From Pseudomonas fluorescens (GTDB taxonomy: Bacteria; Pseudomonadota; Gammaproteobacteria; Pseudomonadales; Pseudomonadaceae), in NCBI RefSeq assembly GCF_000730425.1, contig NZ_CP008896.1:4216001-4280000 (forward strand): DNA of 64,000 bases. Reading direction: 5' to 3'. Made by a program: the position numbers and the translations under genes. Position 1 is the stretch's first letter. Each line of letters begins with the position of its first letter. The notes beneath the pieces were generated by a model, which worked only from the letters and a program-made list of their open reading frames with translations, searched no databases and was not told the origin of the DNA. Below are positions 47,361-57,754 of this stretch, piece after piece.

Positions 47361-48743
47361 TCACTCGTCATCGGCGTGGGCGTTGCCGCTGTCGGCAAAG
47401 TTCAGCCCATGCTTGCGCAACTTGTCATGCAGGGTCTTGCGTGGCACCCCCAAGGCTTCGGCCAAGCTGCGCACGGAGCTGTGGGGGCGACCGAGTTCGG
47501 CGGCGATCAAGGCTTTTTCAAAATGTTCGACTTGCTCGCTCAAGCCCCCGGTAGATATCGGTACACCCGGCGCCGGGCCGTCCGGTGTGCTGTCCAGGGC
47601 CAGTTCCAGGCCGAGGGCGAAGCGTTCGGCGACGTTTTGCAACTCCCGCACGTTGCCTGGCCAGTTATGGCGCAACAACATTGCCCGTTGGCCGGGTTGC
47701 AACTCGTGCAGTGGCAGGCCGTGGCGGCTGCTGGCCTCGTCAGCGAAGTGCTGGAACAGCATCAAGGCATCTTCACCACGCTCGCGCAGAGGTGGAATGC
47801 GCAGCGGCGCGACATTCAGGCGGTAGTACAAGTCGGCACGAAAGCGGCCCTGGTCGGCGGCCTGGCGCAGGTCTTCCTTGGTGGCGGCGATGATGCGGAT
47901 ATCCAGCGGGATCTGCTGGTTGCCCCCCAGGCGCTCGACCACGCGCTCCTGCAGCAGGCGCAGCAACTTGACCTGCACATCCAGGCTCATGCTCTCGATT
48001 TCATCGAGGAACAACGTGCCGCCGTTGGCAAACTCGAATTTGCCGATCCGCCGCTTCTGCGCGCCGGTAAAGGCCCCCGGCTCATGGCCGAACAGCTCGC
48101 TTTCCACCACGGATTCGGCCAGGGCGCCGGCGTTGATGGCGACGAAGGGCCCGGCCCGGCGGTTCGACAGGTCGTGCAGGGCGCGTGCCACCACTTCCTT
48201 GCCGGCACCGGTTTCGCCCAGGATCAGCACATCGGCACGGGTCGCTGCCAGCGCGCCAATCTGCTCGCGCAAGCGCAGCATCGGCGCCGACTGCCCCACC
48301 AGGCGCGTGCTCAACTGCTGGCGATCACTCAGGGCCAGGCGCAGGCTGCGGTTGTCCAGCACCAGCCGGCGCAATGACAGGGCGCGGCGCACGCTGTCGA
48401 GCAGGGCGTCGCTGGCAAAGGGCTTTTCGAGGAAGTCATAAGCGCCGGCGCGCATTGCCTGCACCGCCAAGGGCACATCGCCGTGGCCGGTGATCAGCAG
48501 CACCGGCAACTCCGGGTCCTGGCCATGGAGCTCGGCGAGCAATTCCAGGCCGTCCATGCCGGGCATGCGAATGTCGCTGACCACTACGCCTGGCCAATCC
48601 CGCGACAGGCGCGTGGTCAGGCCGCTGGCTTCGCCAAGGGGCAGGACTTTCAGCCCGGCCAGGTCCAGGGTCTGGCACAGGGCCTGACGCAGGTGTGGAT
48701 CATCGTCGATCAACACCACCTGAATCTGGTTATCGATACTCAT
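47361..48743 (-). CDS. dctD: DctD-type sigma-54-dependent response regulator
   Basis: DctD activates sigma-54 promoters of C4-dicarboxylate transport. The 460-residue protein has a receiver domain (acceptor D57 in VVVSDIRMPGMDG) and an AAA+ domain. The AAA+ part has Walker A GETGAGKE at 176-183 and the sigma-54 contact loop GAFTGA at 223-228. A Fis-type helix-turn-helix lies at the end (VRSLAEALGVPRKTLHDKLRKHG). Its start overlaps the dctB stop by four bases. The transporter gene dctA is not in the window. Confidence 0.93.
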   Translation of the reverse strand: MSIDNQIQVVLIDDDPHLRQALCQTLDLAGLKVLPLGEASGLTTRLSRDWPGVVVSDIRMPGMDGLELLAELHGQDPELPVLLITGHGDVPLAVQAMRAGAYDFLEKPFASDALLDSVRRALSLRRLVLDNRSLRLALSDRQQLSTRLVGQSAPMLRLREQIGALAATRADVLILGETGAGKEVVARALHDLSNRRAGPFVAINAGALAESVVESELFGHEPGAFTGAQKRRIGKFEFANGGTLFLDEIESMSLDVQVKLLRLLQERVVERLGGNQQIPLDIRIIAATKEDLRQAADQGRFRADLYYRLNVAPLRIPPLRERGEDALMLFQHFADEASSRHGLPLHELQPGQRAMLLRHNWPGNVRELQNVAERFALGLELALDSTPDGPAPGVPISTGGLSEQVEHFEKALIAAELGRPHSSVRSLAEALGVPRKTLHDKLRKHGLNFADSGNAHADDE

Positions 48744-50557
48744 ACACTGCGGTCCTCGGACGGTTGCAGACTGACGCCGGGGGCTCCGGCGCGCAGTTTC
48801 AAGGTTATCAGTGCGCCGCCTTCCTTGTGGTTGGCGAACAGCAGTTCACCCCCAAAGGCGCGCATCAGGGTGTCACAGATGGCCAGGCCCAACCCGAGGC
48901 CCTGGGTGCGGGTCTTGGTGGTGTAGAAAGGCTCGCCGGCGCGACCCAGGGCTTCCATGCAGAACCCCGGCCCGTTGTCGCGGATGTACAGGTTGACGCC
49001 TTGATCGGTGGATTCGGCACTCAGCCACAGTTTGCGCGGCGGGCCTTTTTCGGTCAGCGCGTCCAGGGCATTGGCCAACAGATTGCCCAGCACCTGGCGC
49101 AGGCGGGTTTCCCCGGCCTCCACCCACAGGGAGGCCTCTGGCAAATCGCGGATCAGTTCCACTTCCATGGCCCGCCGGCGCTTGGCCAGTAGTGCCAGTG
49201 CGTCATCCAGGGCCGGCTGCAGGGCCACGCTTTCCGGGGCATGCCGGTCGCGGCGGGCAAAGGCGCGCAAATGGGCGATGATCGAGGCCATGCGCCCGGT
49301 CAGCTCACTGATCAGTTTGAGGTTGCCCCGGGCGTCGTCGGTGCGCTGGTGGTCGAGGAGGATTTCGGCGTTTTCCGCGTAGCTGCGAATGGCGGCCAGG
49401 GGTTGGTTGAGTTCATGACTGATACTCGCGGACATAGTGCCCAGCGCCGACAGTTTGCCGGCCTGGACCAGATCGTCCTGGGCACGCACCAGTTCCTGCT
49501 GGGCATTTTCGCGCTCCAGCACTTCCTGGCGCAGGCGGCGGTTGAGGCCTTCGAGGTCGCTGGTCCGTTCGGCCACGCGCATTTCCAGCTCACGCCGGGC
49601 CTTGGCTTCAAAGGCGATGCGTTCCAGGTAGTGGCGACGGCGTTGCATCATCAGGCCGAGCAGCAGCATCAGCACCAGCAAGGTCGCGCCACCCACGGCG
49701 ACCACGGTACGCACGGGGCGGTCGATCAGAGTGCGCGGGGCAAGGATTTCCACGTTCCAGCCGGTTTCGGCAATTTCGGCCGATTGCCGTAGCCAGGCGC
49801 TGGAGTTGAAATTCAGGGGCTGCGGATCGCGGGTAGGGTAGGGCTGGATCGCGATGATCGCCTGGCGCTCGGCCTCGGTCAGTGGCCGGGTGGCGCGAAA
49901 GCGCCATTGCGGGCGTGAGGTCAGGATCACTACGCCGTTGTGGTCGGTGACCAGCAATTGCTCAGGCGTCTGGCCCCAGAGGCTCTCGGTGTGGTCCAGG
50001 TCGACCTTGACCACCAGCACGCCGATCACATGCTCGTCTTCGCGCACCGCGGCTGCGAAGAAGTACCCACGCTTGGCCGAGGTGGTGCCCAGGCCGAAGA
50101 AACGTCCCAGGCGCCCGGCCATGGCTTCACTGAAATAAGGCCGAAAGGAAAAATTACGGCCGACGAAGCTGTCCTGTTTGTCCCAGTTCGAGGCGGCCAG
50201 GGTCTTGCCGCGCGTATCCATCAGGTACATCACTTCCACGCCCGCCTGGGCTGCTACCTGCTTGAGCAACTGGTTGGCGGCGACCAGGTTGGTGCTGACG
50301 TGGGGCGCTGCCAGGGCCGTGCGCAGGGCTGGCAGGTCGCCGAGGATCTGCGGCAATACTTCGTAGCGGTGCAGGGTGCCCAGCAGGTTGGCGACGTACA
50401 GGTCCAGGGTCTGGCGGTTTTGCCCGGCCAGTTCACTGCGGTAGTAATGCTCGGCCAGATGCTCCAGCGGCCACAGCAGCGGCGCCAGGCACAATGCCAG
50501 CAAGGCCAGGCTGCGCCAGCGGGGTCTTCGCGGGAGGGGTGGAGTCATGGGGGTCAT
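48740..50557 (-). CDS. dctB: DctB-type sensor histidine kinase for C4-dicarboxylates
   Basis: The 605-residue protein has membrane helices at about 17-33 and 285-303 around a periplasmic tandem-PAS sensor region. A coiled-coil linker (320-365) leads to the phospho-acceptor H381 in SASISHELNQPLAAIRSYAEN and the ATPase domain (NLLANALDAL, then IRDNGPGF and GLGLGLAICDTLM). Two ATGs, at 50557 and 50548, are possible starts. rfbD ends 27 bases upstream, so rhamnose-gene transcription may read into dctBD. Confidence 0.92.
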   Translation of the reverse strand: MTPMTPPLPRRPRWRSLALLALCLAPLLWPLEHLAEHYYRSELAGQNRQTLDLYVANLLGTLHRYEVLPQILGDLPALRTALAAPHVSTNLVAANQLLKQVAAQAGVEVMYLMDTRGKTLAASNWDKQDSFVGRNFSFRPYFSEAMAGRLGRFFGLGTTSAKRGYFFAAAVREDEHVIGVLVVKVDLDHTESLWGQTPEQLLVTDHNGVVILTSRPQWRFRATRPLTEAERQAIIAIQPYPTRDPQPLNFNSSAWLRQSAEIAETGWNVEILAPRTLIDRPVRTVVAVGGATLLVLMLLLGLMMQRRRHYLERIAFEAKARRELEMRVAERTSDLEGLNRRLRQEVLERENAQQELVRAQDDLVQAGKLSALGTMSASISHELNQPLAAIRSYAENAEILLDHQRTDDARGNLKLISELTGRMASIIAHLRAFARRDRHAPESVALQPALDDALALLAKRRRAMEVELIRDLPEASLWVEAGETRLRQVLGNLLANALDALTEKGPPRKLWLSAESTDQGVNLYIRDNGPGFCMEALGRAGEPFYTTKTRTQGLGLGLAICDTLMRAFGGELLFANHKEGGALITLKLRAGAPGVSLQPSEDRSV

Positions 50558-50584
50558 GCGCCTGTGGGTACAGGCGCATTATGC

Positions 50585-51475
50585 CTAGTGCTGCTGTGCA
50601 AGACACTCGCGCAATGCTTCGCGCCATTGTGGCTGGCCGACCTGCCACTGTTGTTGCAGGCGGCTGCAATCCAGGCGCGAGTTCAACGGGCGCTTGGCGG
50701 GCGTCGGGTAGTCACTGGCGGGAATCCCTTCAAGTGTGGCGCACGCCTTGCCTTCGGCCAGCAGTTGCTCGCCGATGGCCTGGGCAAAGCCGAACCACGA
50801 GGTCTCGCCCTGGGCCGTCAGGTGATAGACGCCCCAGTCTCCGGCCTGGCCGGCCTGCCAGCGCTCGATCAGTGCCCGGGTGCTGTTGGCGATGGTCCCG
50901 GCCCAGGTCGGCGCGCCGATCTGGTCGGCGACGATACGCATCTGCGGTTTTTCCTGGAGCAGGCGCTGCATGGTCAGCAGGAAATTCTTGCCGTGGCTCG
51001 AATACACCCAACTGGTACGCAGGATCAGGTACTGACCGCCCACCGCCGCGATAGCCTGTTCGCCTGCCAGTTTGCTCTTGCCGTAGACGCCCAACGGGTT
51101 GGGCACATCGTCTTCGGTATAGGGCGCAGGTTTGCTGCCGTCGAACACATAGTCGGTGGAGTAGTGGATCAACGGGATGCCCAGGGTCTTGGCTTCTTCG
51201 GCCAGGATACCGGGCGCCGTAGCGTTGATCGCGAACGCAGCGTCGGGCTCGTTTTCGGCCTGGTCGACAGCGGTATGCGCCGCCGCGTTGATGATCAGCC
51301 CCGGGCGATGGCTGCGCACCTGCTGGCGGATCTGCCCGGGGTTGGCCAGGTCGAGCTGGTCGCGACCGAGCACGATCAGTTCGCCCAGGCCCTGGAGCCG
51401 CTGTTGCAGTTCACGGGAAACCTGGCCGTGTTGGCCGGTGATGAGGATTTTCAACGGCGTACCGCTCACATTCAT
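50585..51475 (-). CDS. rfbD: dTDP-4-dehydrorhamnose reductase
   Basis: RfbD (RmlD) reduces dTDP-4-dehydrorhamnose to dTDP-L-rhamnose for lipopolysaccharide or rhamnolipid. The 296-residue protein has the NAD(P)-binding motif GQHGQVS near 14, the DYVFDG motif at 108-113 and the catalytic Y131/K135 pair (YGKSK). Its ATG overlaps the rfbA stop by four bases. No rfbC epimerase gene follows; dctB comes next. Confidence 0.93.
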   Translation of the reverse strand: MNVSGTPLKILITGQHGQVSRELQQRLQGLGELIVLGRDQLDLANPGQIRQQVRSHRPGLIINAAAHTAVDQAENEPDAAFAINATAPGILAEEAKTLGIPLIHYSTDYVFDGSKPAPYTEDDVPNPLGVYGKSKLAGEQAIAAVGGQYLILRTSWVYSSHGKNFLLTMQRLLQEKPQMRIVADQIGAPTWAGTIANSTRALIERWQAGQAGDWGVYHLTAQGETSWFGFAQAIGEQLLAEGKACATLEGIPASDYPTPAKRPLNSRLDCSRLQQQWQVGQPQWREALRECLAQQH

Positions 51476-52347
51476 TTGGTTTCCCCGGCGAGGCTGAACA
51501 GGTACTGGCCATAGCCAGTCTTGCCGAAGTACTTGGCCCGCTCAAGCAAATGGTCGCGGTCGATCCAGCCATTTTCGTAGGCGATTTCTTCCAGGCAAGC
51601 CACTTTCAGACCCTGGCGGTGCTCGATGGTCTGAACATAGATCGAGGCTTCCAGCAGGCTGTCGTGAGTGCCGGTATCGAGCCAGGCAAAACCACGGCCG
51701 AAACGCTCGACGTGCAAGTCACCACGCTTGAGGTAGGCATTGTTGACGTCGGTGATTTCAAGTTCGCCGCGTGGCGATGGCTGGACGGCCTTGGCAATCT
51801 TGACCACATCATTGTCATAGAAGTACAGGCCGGTCACGGCATAGCTGGACTTCGGCCTGGCGGGTTTTTCTTCGATGGAAAGGGCGCGGCCTTCCCCGTC
51901 GAAATCAATCACGCCGAAGCGCTCCGGGTCCTTGACCCAGTAGCCGAACACCGTGGCGCCGGTTGGACGCTTGGCGGCGGTGCGCAGTTGTTCGCTGAAG
52001 TGCTGGCCGTGGAAGATGTTGTCCCCCAGGATCAGGCACACCGGATCATTGCCGATGAATGCTTCGCCGATCAGGAAGGCTTGCGCCAACCCATCGGGAG
52101 AAGGTTGCTCCGCATAGCTGATCTGTACGCCGAACTGGCTGCCGTCACCCAGCAGATTGCGGTATTGCGGCAAATCCACCGGCGTGGAAATCACGAGGAT
52201 CTCCTTGATTCCGGCGAGCATCAGCACGGAAATCGGGTAGTAGATCATCGGTTTGTCGTACACCGGCAGCAACTGCTTGGAAACCCCCAGGGTAATGGGG
52301 TGCAGGCGCGTCCCGGAGCCACCGGCCAGTACGATTCCCTTCATCAT
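51472..52347 (-). CDS. rfbA: Glucose-1-phosphate thymidylyltransferase
   Basis: RfbA (RmlA) makes dTDP-glucose from dTTP and glucose-1-phosphate. The 291-residue protein opens with the nucleotidyltransferase signature [16 protein letters not shown] and [15 protein letters not shown]. Two adjacent ATGs (52347 and 52344) overlap the rfbB stop; either gives essentially the same protein. It lies between rfbB and rfbD. Confidence 0.95.
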   Translation of the reverse strand: MMKGIVLAGGSGTRLHPITLGVSKQLLPVYDKPMIYYPISVLMLAGIKEILVISTPVDLPQYRNLLGDGSQFGVQISYAEQPSPDGLAQAFLIGEAFIGNDPVCLILGDNIFHGQHFSEQLRTAAKRPTGATVFGYWVKDPERFGVIDFDGEGRALSIEEKPARPKSSYAVTGLYFYDNDVVKIAKAVQPSPRGELEITDVNNAYLKRGDLHVERFGRGFAWLDTGTHDSLLEASIYVQTIEHRQGLKVACLEEIAYENGWIDRDHLLERAKYFGKTGYGQYLFSLAGETK

Positions 52348-53426
52348 GCAATCAGGTCCTTCGCATCGGTGTTACCGAGGCGTTCGCCCTGATAGCTGCC
52401 GTCCTGGACCCGGCGGCACCATTCCAGGTTATCCAAGTACCACTGCACGGTCTTGCGCAGGCCAGTCTCGAAAGTTTCTTCAGGAACCCAACCCAATTCA
52501 CGTTCGATCTTGCTGGCATCGATGGCGTAGCGCTGGTCGTGGCCTGGGCGATCCTTGACGAAGGTGATCAGGTCGGTGAACTGGGCAACGCCGGCCGGGC
52601 GCTGTGGCGCCAGCTCTTCGAGCAGTGCGCAGATGCCGCGGACCACGTCGATGTTCTTCTGCTCGTTGTGCCCGCCGATGTTGTAGGTCTCGCCCACGAC
52701 GCCTTCGGTGACCACTTTGAGCAGCGCGCGGGCGTGGTCTTCGACAAACAGCCAGTCGCGTACTTGCAGGCCATCGCCGTACACCGGCAGGGCCTTGCCC
52801 GCCAAGGCATTGAGGATCACCAGCGGGATCAGCTTCTCGGGGAAGTGGAACGGCCCGTAGTTGTTCGAGCAGTTGGTCAGCAGCACTGGCAAGCCGTAGG
52901 TGCGCTGCCAGGCGCGGACCAGATGGTCGGATGCCGCCTTGCTGGCGGAGTAAGGCGAGCTTGGCGCGTAAGGTGTGGTTTCGGTGAACAGGTCATCCAC
53001 ACCGTGCAAGTCGCCATAGACTTCGTCGGTGGAGATGTGATGGAAGCGGAAGGCGCTCTTGGCCGGCTCTGCCAACTGTTGCCAGTAGGCGCGAGTGGCT
53101 TCAAGCAGGCTGTAGGTGCCGACGATGTTGGTCTGGATGAAATCCGATGGGCCGTCGATGGATCGGTCGACATGGGACTCGGCCGCCAGGTGCATGATGG
53201 CTTGGGGCTGGAAGCGTGCCAGGACGGCGCTGACGGTGGCCTGGTCGATGATATCGGCCTGGACGAACTCGTAGCGGCTGTTGGTCGCGATGCTGGTCAG
53301 CGACTCAAGATTGCCGGCGTAGGTCAGTTTGTCGAGGTTGAGGACTTCATGTTCAGTGTTTTGAATCAAATGGCGGATCAGTGCGGAACCGATAAAACCG
53401 GCGCCACCGGTAACAAGAATACGCAT
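52344..53426 (-). CDS. rfbB: dTDP-glucose 4,6-dehydratase
   Basis: RfbB (RmlB) converts dTDP-glucose to dTDP-4-keto-6-deoxyglucose. The start at 53426 ([14 protein letters not shown]) gives 360 residues. NAD-binding GGAGFIGS is at 7-14, the T-D-E catalytic segment [10 protein letters not shown] near 131-140, and the Y159/K163 pair in YSASK. It heads the rfbB-A-D run; the promoter would lie in the 230-base gap to the divergent three-domain gene. Confidence 0.95.
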   Translation of the reverse strand: MRILVTGGAGFIGSALIRHLIQNTEHEVLNLDKLTYAGNLESLTSIATNSRYEFVQADIIDQATVSAVLARFQPQAIMHLAAESHVDRSIDGPSDFIQTNIVGTYSLLEATRAYWQQLAEPAKSAFRFHHISTDEVYGDLHGVDDLFTETTPYAPSSPYSASKAASDHLVRAWQRTYGLPVLLTNCSNNYGPFHFPEKLIPLVILNALAGKALPVYGDGLQVRDWLFVEDHARALLKVVTEGVVGETYNIGGHNEQKNIDVVRGICALLEELAPQRPAGVAQFTDLITFVKDRPGHDQRYAIDASKIERELGWVPEETFETGLRKTVQWYLDNLEWCRRVQDGSYQGERLGNTDAKDLIA

Positions 53427-53656
53427 GTCGAGAGGCCTTTTCCTTAGACGGACATTGAGCGAAATGGGGCATAGCTTGCGGGCTTGCGGTGCCCGGTGCA
53501 AGGGGCGGTGGTCAGATTGGCCCCGGCTTGTGTGCTCCACGAAGTTGTTTATAGAGGTTGTTGGTTTGGCAGAAGACACTTCTATCGGGTCGGGGTTGCA
53601 TCAGATGTACTAACAATGGCGATATAAGCACCGAATAAATAACCAGGGGCTGTCAC

Positions 53657-56566
53657 ATGTTGCTCGATACATTGATCCACCGCGCCAGTTTGCCGTGCCC
53701 ACAGGTCAGCCCGCAGCAGGCTTTGCAGTTGCTTGAGCAGCATTACGGCCAGAGCGGCACGCTGCAGTCCCTGGGCAGCCAGCAAGACCTCAATTACCGG
53801 GTCGAGAGCGAGCGTGGCCGCTTCGTCCTGAAAATCTGCCGTGGCGAGTACGCCGCTGTCGAGTTGCACGCCCAGCACGCGGCCCTTGCGCACTTGCAGG
53901 AGCAGGCCGGGGTCCGGGTGCCGAAGGTCGTCAGTACCCTCGGCGGCCAGCAGTTGGTGAGCGTGACGGTGGACGGGCAGCCCTTGCACCTGCGGTTGCT
54001 GGACTATATCGAAGGCCAGCCTGTGACCCATCTGCCGCACCTGGGCCGTGAGGTGATCGAAGGTTTTGGCCGGTTGTGCGGGCAGATGAGCCAGGCCTTG
54101 GCTGGTTTCACCCATGCGGGCCTGGAACGCACCCTGCAATGGGACCCGCGTCATGCTGGCGAGCTGATCAGCCATTTAGTGTCGACACTCGACAACCTGC
54201 CGCACCGCGCGGCCCTGGAGCGGGTCGCGACACAGTTCGAGCAGCGCATCCGGCCCCTGGCCGGGCAATTGCCCTGGCAGGCCGTGCATATGGATATCAC
54301 CGATGACAATGTGGTGTGGCAGCGCGATGCCCAGCGGCATTGGCAGGTGCAGGGTGTCATCGATTTCGGTGACCTGGTGCACACCTGGCGGATCGCCGAT
54401 CTGTCGGTGACCTGCGCCGCGTTGTTGCATCACGCCGAGGGCGATCCGTTTGCGGTCCTGCCGGCGATCCAGGCGTTTCACGCCCTGACGCCCTTGCAAC
54501 CGCAGGAATTGCAGGCGTTGTGGCCGCTGATCGTGGCCCGCGCGGCGGTATTGGTGTTGAGCAGTGAACAGCAGCAGCGCCTGGACCCGGATAACAGCTA
54601 CCTGTTGAAGAATGCCGAGCATGAGTGGGAAATCTTCCAGGTTGCCACCTCGGTACCGTTTGAGTTGATGGAGGCGGCGATCCTGGAGTGCGCCGGTAGA
54701 AGCCTGGCGCCGATGTCCAGTGAAGGCTTTGCCCCGCTGCTCCCGGGTCTGGAGGGGCGCGAGTTCGCGCTGATCGACCTGGGCGTACTCAGCCCGCACT
54801 TCGAGGCGGGAAACTGGGAAACCCCCGGCATTGATCAACAGCTGTTGCAGCAGGCGGCAGCAGTGCATGGCTTGGCGGCCAGCCGTTATGGTCAATATCG
54901 CCTGTCCCGCACGCGCACCGACTGCGCGGGCGAACCCGATACTTTCGCGCTGCATGTCGAATTGCGTGCCCCCCAGGGCACTGCCGTGCAAGCGCCGTTT
55001 GCCGGTAGCCTGCGCAGCACTGCCGATGGTGGGTTATGGGTGCACAGTGCTGCCTTGAATGTACGACTGTGGGGCGTAAAAACCCCATTGAAACCTGGCG
55101 CAGCGGTGCTCAAGGGCCAGGTCCTGGGGGAGGTTGGCGGACCATTGACGGTGCAGTTGTGCCGGGCCGATCTTGAGCCGCCGTTGTTCTGTACGCCATC
55201 GCGCGCGGCGGCCTGGCAGGCGTTGTGTCCCTCGCCGGCGACGCTGCTGGGCCTTGCCTGTGACGCCGAGCCGGAGCTTGACCCAGAAGCCTTGCTGGCC
55301 CGGCGCGATGCCAGTTTTGCGCGCTCGCAGAAGCACTATTACGCCGACCCGCCGCGCATCGAGCGCGGTTGGCGCAACCATTTGATCGACATGCAGGGCC
55401 GTTCGTATCTGGACATGCTCAACAATGTCGCGGTGCTGGGCCACGGCCATCCGCGCATGGCCCAGGTGGCGGCGCGGCAGTGGTCGTTGCTCAACACCAA
55501 CTCGCGCTTTCATTATGCCGCGATCGCCGAGTTTTCCGAGCGCCTGCTCGCGCTGGCACCGGACTCCATGGACCGGGTGTTCCTGGTCAACAGTGGCACT
55601 GAAGCCAACGACCTGGCGATCCGCCTGGCGTGGGCCTACAGCGGCGGGCGCGACATGCTCAGCGTGCTGGAGGCCTACCACGGTTGGTCGGTGGCCGCCG
55701 ATGCGGTGTCCACCTCCATCGCCGACAACCCCCAGGCCTTGAGCAGCCGGCCGGACTGGGTGCATCCCGTGACTGCGCCCAATACTTATCGTGGCGAATT
55801 CCGTGGCCCGGACAGTGCGCCGGATTATGTGCGCAGCGTGGAGCACAACCTGGCGAAGATCGCGGCCAGCCAGCGCCAGTTGGCGGGTTTTATCTGCGAG
55901 CCGGTGTACGGCAATGCAGGTGGGATTTCTCTGCCGGCGGGCTACCTGCAACAGGTGTACGCGCGGGTGCGCGCCCAGGGCGGGGTGTGCATTGCCGATG
56001 AAGTGCAGGTCGGCTACGGGCGCATGGGCCATTTCTTCTGGGGCTATGAAGAGCAAGGCGTGGTGCCGGACATCATTACCATGGCCAAGGGCATGGGTAA
56101 TGGCCAGCCTCTGGGGGCAGTGATTACTCGCCGGGAAATCGCTGAGGCACTGGAGGCCGAAGGGTATTTCTTCTCTTCCTCGGGTGGCAGCCCGGTCAGT
56201 TGCCGGATTGGCATGGCGGTGCTGGATGTGATGGAGGAAGAAAAACTCTGGGAAAACTCCCAGGTGGTCGGCGGGCATTTCAAGGCACGGCTGCAAGCGT
56301 TGATCGAGCGCCATCCCTTGGTGGGAGCGGTACATGGCTCGGGCTTCTATCTGGGGTTGGAGTTGGTGCGCGATCGGCAGACGCTGGAACCGGCCACCGC
56401 AGAGACCGCCCGGTTGTGTGACCGCCTGCGTGAGCTGGGGATTTTTATGCAGCCAACCGGAGACTATCTGAACATCCTCAAGATCAAGCCGCCGATGGTG
56501 ACGTCTAAACGCAGCGTGGATTTCTTTGTCGACATGCTGTCGAAGGTGTTGGATGAAGGGTTGTAG
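53657..56566 (+). CDS. Three-domain protein: APH-like kinase, degenerate M23-like domain, class III aminotransferase
   Basis: This 969-residue protein joins three parts. Residues 1-340 are an aminoglycoside-phosphotransferase-like kinase fold with the catalytic HMDITDDN at 211-218 and IDFGD at 235-239. Residues 370-510 resemble the M23/LytM beta domain, but the zinc ligands are not visible (VQLC stands where HxH is expected). Residues 550-969 are a class III PLP aminotransferase with SGTEAND, DEVQ at 781-784 and PLP lysine K811 in TMAKGMGNG. Such fusions occur in other bacteria and are related to phospho-lyases for phosphorylated amino alcohols. A kinase that phosphorylates an amino alcohol followed by a lyase would fit. 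The substrate is unknown. Confidence 0.85.
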   Translation: MLLDTLIHRASLPCPQVSPQQALQLLEQHYGQSGTLQSLGSQQDLNYRVESERGRFVLKICRGEYAAVELHAQHAALAHLQEQAGVRVPKVVSTLGGQQLVSVTVDGQPLHLRLLDYIEGQPVTHLPHLGREVIEGFGRLCGQMSQALAGFTHAGLERTLQWDPRHAGELISHLVSTLDNLPHRAALERVATQFEQRIRPLAGQLPWQAVHMDITDDNVVWQRDAQRHWQVQGVIDFGDLVHTWRIADLSVTCAALLHHAEGDPFAVLPAIQAFHALTPLQPQELQALWPLIVARAAVLVLSSEQQQRLDPDNSYLLKNAEHEWEIFQVATSVPFELMEAAILECAGRSLAPMSSEGFAPLLPGLEGREFALIDLGVLSPHFEAGNWETPGIDQQLLQQAAAVHGLAASRYGQYRLSRTRTDCAGEPDTFALHVELRAPQGTAVQAPFAGSLRSTADGGLWVHSAALNVRLWGVKTPLKPGAAVLKGQVLGEVGGPLTVQLCRADLEPPLFCTPSRAAAWQALCPSPATLLGLACDAEPELDPEALLARRDASFARSQKHYYADPPRIERGWRNHLIDMQGRSYLDMLNNVAVLGHGHPRMAQVAARQWSLLNTNSRFHYAAIAEFSERLLALAPDSMDRVFLVNSGTEANDLAIRLAWAYSGGRDMLSVLEAYHGWSVAADAVSTSIADNPQALSSRPDWVHPVTAPNTYRGEFRGPDSAPDYVRSVEHNLAKIAASQRQLAGFICEPVYGNAGGISLPAGYLQQVYARVRAQGGVCIADEVQVGYGRMGHFFWGYEEQGVVPDIITMAKGMGNGQPLGAVITRREIAEALEAEGYFFSSSGGSPVSCRIGMAVLDVMEEEKLWENSQVVGGHFKARLQALIERHPLVGAVHGSGFYLGLELVRDRQTLEPATAETARLCDRLRELGIFMQPTGDYLNILKIKPPMVTSKRSVDFFVDMLSKVLDEGL

Positions 56567-56870
56567 ACACCTTTCTATGAGTTGAAATGAGATCACCACT
56601 GTGGGAGCGGGCTTGCTCGCGAAAGCGGTGTATCAGTGACAGATTTGTAGACAGGCACACCGCTTTCGCGAGCAAGCCCGCTCCCACAAGGGCGACGGTG
56701 TTTCAAACTTTAACCCGATTGTTATCGGGAATATTTTGATTTTTTTCGATGGGTGGAGATCTGCAAGCTTTAAAAGCCGATTTTTATCCGCTATAAAGTC
56801 GCCCAGTATTCCCCTTTCTGTCATCGGCCCCGGTTATCCTGGCCGCTGACCACCGCCCAGGAGATGATTC
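56567..56870. other. Intergenic region upstream of aguB
   Basis: The 304-base gap holds the REPIN at 56600-56688, then an AT-rich stretch (56700-56800) likely to contain the aguBA promoter. GCTATAAAG at about 56790 gives a TATAAA -10 candidate. No gene is visible. Confidence 0.55.
56600..56688. repeat. REPIN, GTGGGAGCGGGCTTGC class
   Basis: TGTGGGAGCGGGCTTGCTCG and its inverted partner ending GCTCCCACA enclose CGAAAGCGGTGTATC and CACACCGCTTTCG. The arms match those at 20615 and 46751, but the centre differs. Confidence 0.92.
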
Positions 56871-57749
56871 ATGAGCCGTATCGTTACCGTCGCCGCTACC
56901 CAGATGGCTTGTTCCTGGGACCTTGAAGCCAATATCGAGACCGCTGAAAAGCTGGTCCGTGAGGCCGCTGCCAAAGGCGCGCAGATCATCCTGATCCAGG
57001 AGCTGTTCGAAAGCCCGTACTTCTGCCAGAAGCCAAACCCGGACTATCTGCAACTGGCGACCCCGGTTGCAGAAAACGTGGCCATCAAGCATTTCCAGAA
57101 AGTCGCCAAGGAACTGCAAGTGGTCCTGCCGATCAGCTTCTTCGAGCTGGCTGGCCGTGCGCGTTTCAACAGCATCGCGATTATCGATGCCGACGGTTCC
57201 AACCTCGGGATTTATCGTAAAAGCCACATCCCGGATGGCCCTGGCTACCACGAGAAGTACTACTTCAACCCGGGCGATACCGGTTTCAAAGTGTGGAGCA
57301 CCCGCTACGCGAAAATCGGCGTGGGCATCTGCTGGGACCAATGGTTCCCGGAATGCGCGCGCAGCATGGCGCTGCAAGGTGCGGAAATCCTGTTCTACCC
57401 GACCGCCATCGGCAGCGAGCCACACGACAAGACCATCTCGTCCCGCGACCACTGGCAACGTGTGCAACAAGGCCATGCCGGTGCCAACCTGATGCCGCTG
57501 ATCGCCAGCAACCGTATCGGCAACGAAGAGCAGGACGGCTACGACATCGACTTCTACGGTTCGTCGTTCATTGCCAACCAGTTCGGCGAGAAAGTCCAAG
57601 AGCTCAACGAAACCGAAGAAGGCATCCTGGTGCACAGCTTCGACCTCGATGAGCTGGAGCACATCCGCAGCGCGTGGGGCTCGTTCCGTGATCGTCGGCC
57701 CAACCTGTACGGCGCGCTCAAGACCCTCGACGGTTCCCTGGAGTCCTGA
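56871..57749 (+). CDS. aguB: N-carbamoylputrescine amidase
   Basis: AguB releases putrescine from N-carbamoylputrescine, the second step of agmatine breakdown. The 292-residue nitrilase-family protein has the E44 / K117 / C154 triad ([28 protein letters not shown]). CAGGAG precedes the ATG. aguA follows after five bases, so the pair forms an operon running from agmatine to putrescine. Confidence 0.95.
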   Translation: MSRIVTVAATQMACSWDLEANIETAEKLVREAAAKGAQIILIQELFESPYFCQKPNPDYLQLATPVAENVAIKHFQKVAKELQVVLPISFFELAGRARFNSIAIIDADGSNLGIYRKSHIPDGPGYHEKYYFNPGDTGFKVWSTRYAKIGVGICWDQWFPECARSMALQGAEILFYPTAIGSEPHDKTISSRDHWQRVQQGHAGANLMPLIASNRIGNEEQDGYDIDFYGSSFIANQFGEKVQELNETEEGILVHSFDLDELEHIRSAWGSFRDRRPNLYGALKTLDGSLES

Positions 57750-57754
57750 TCGCC

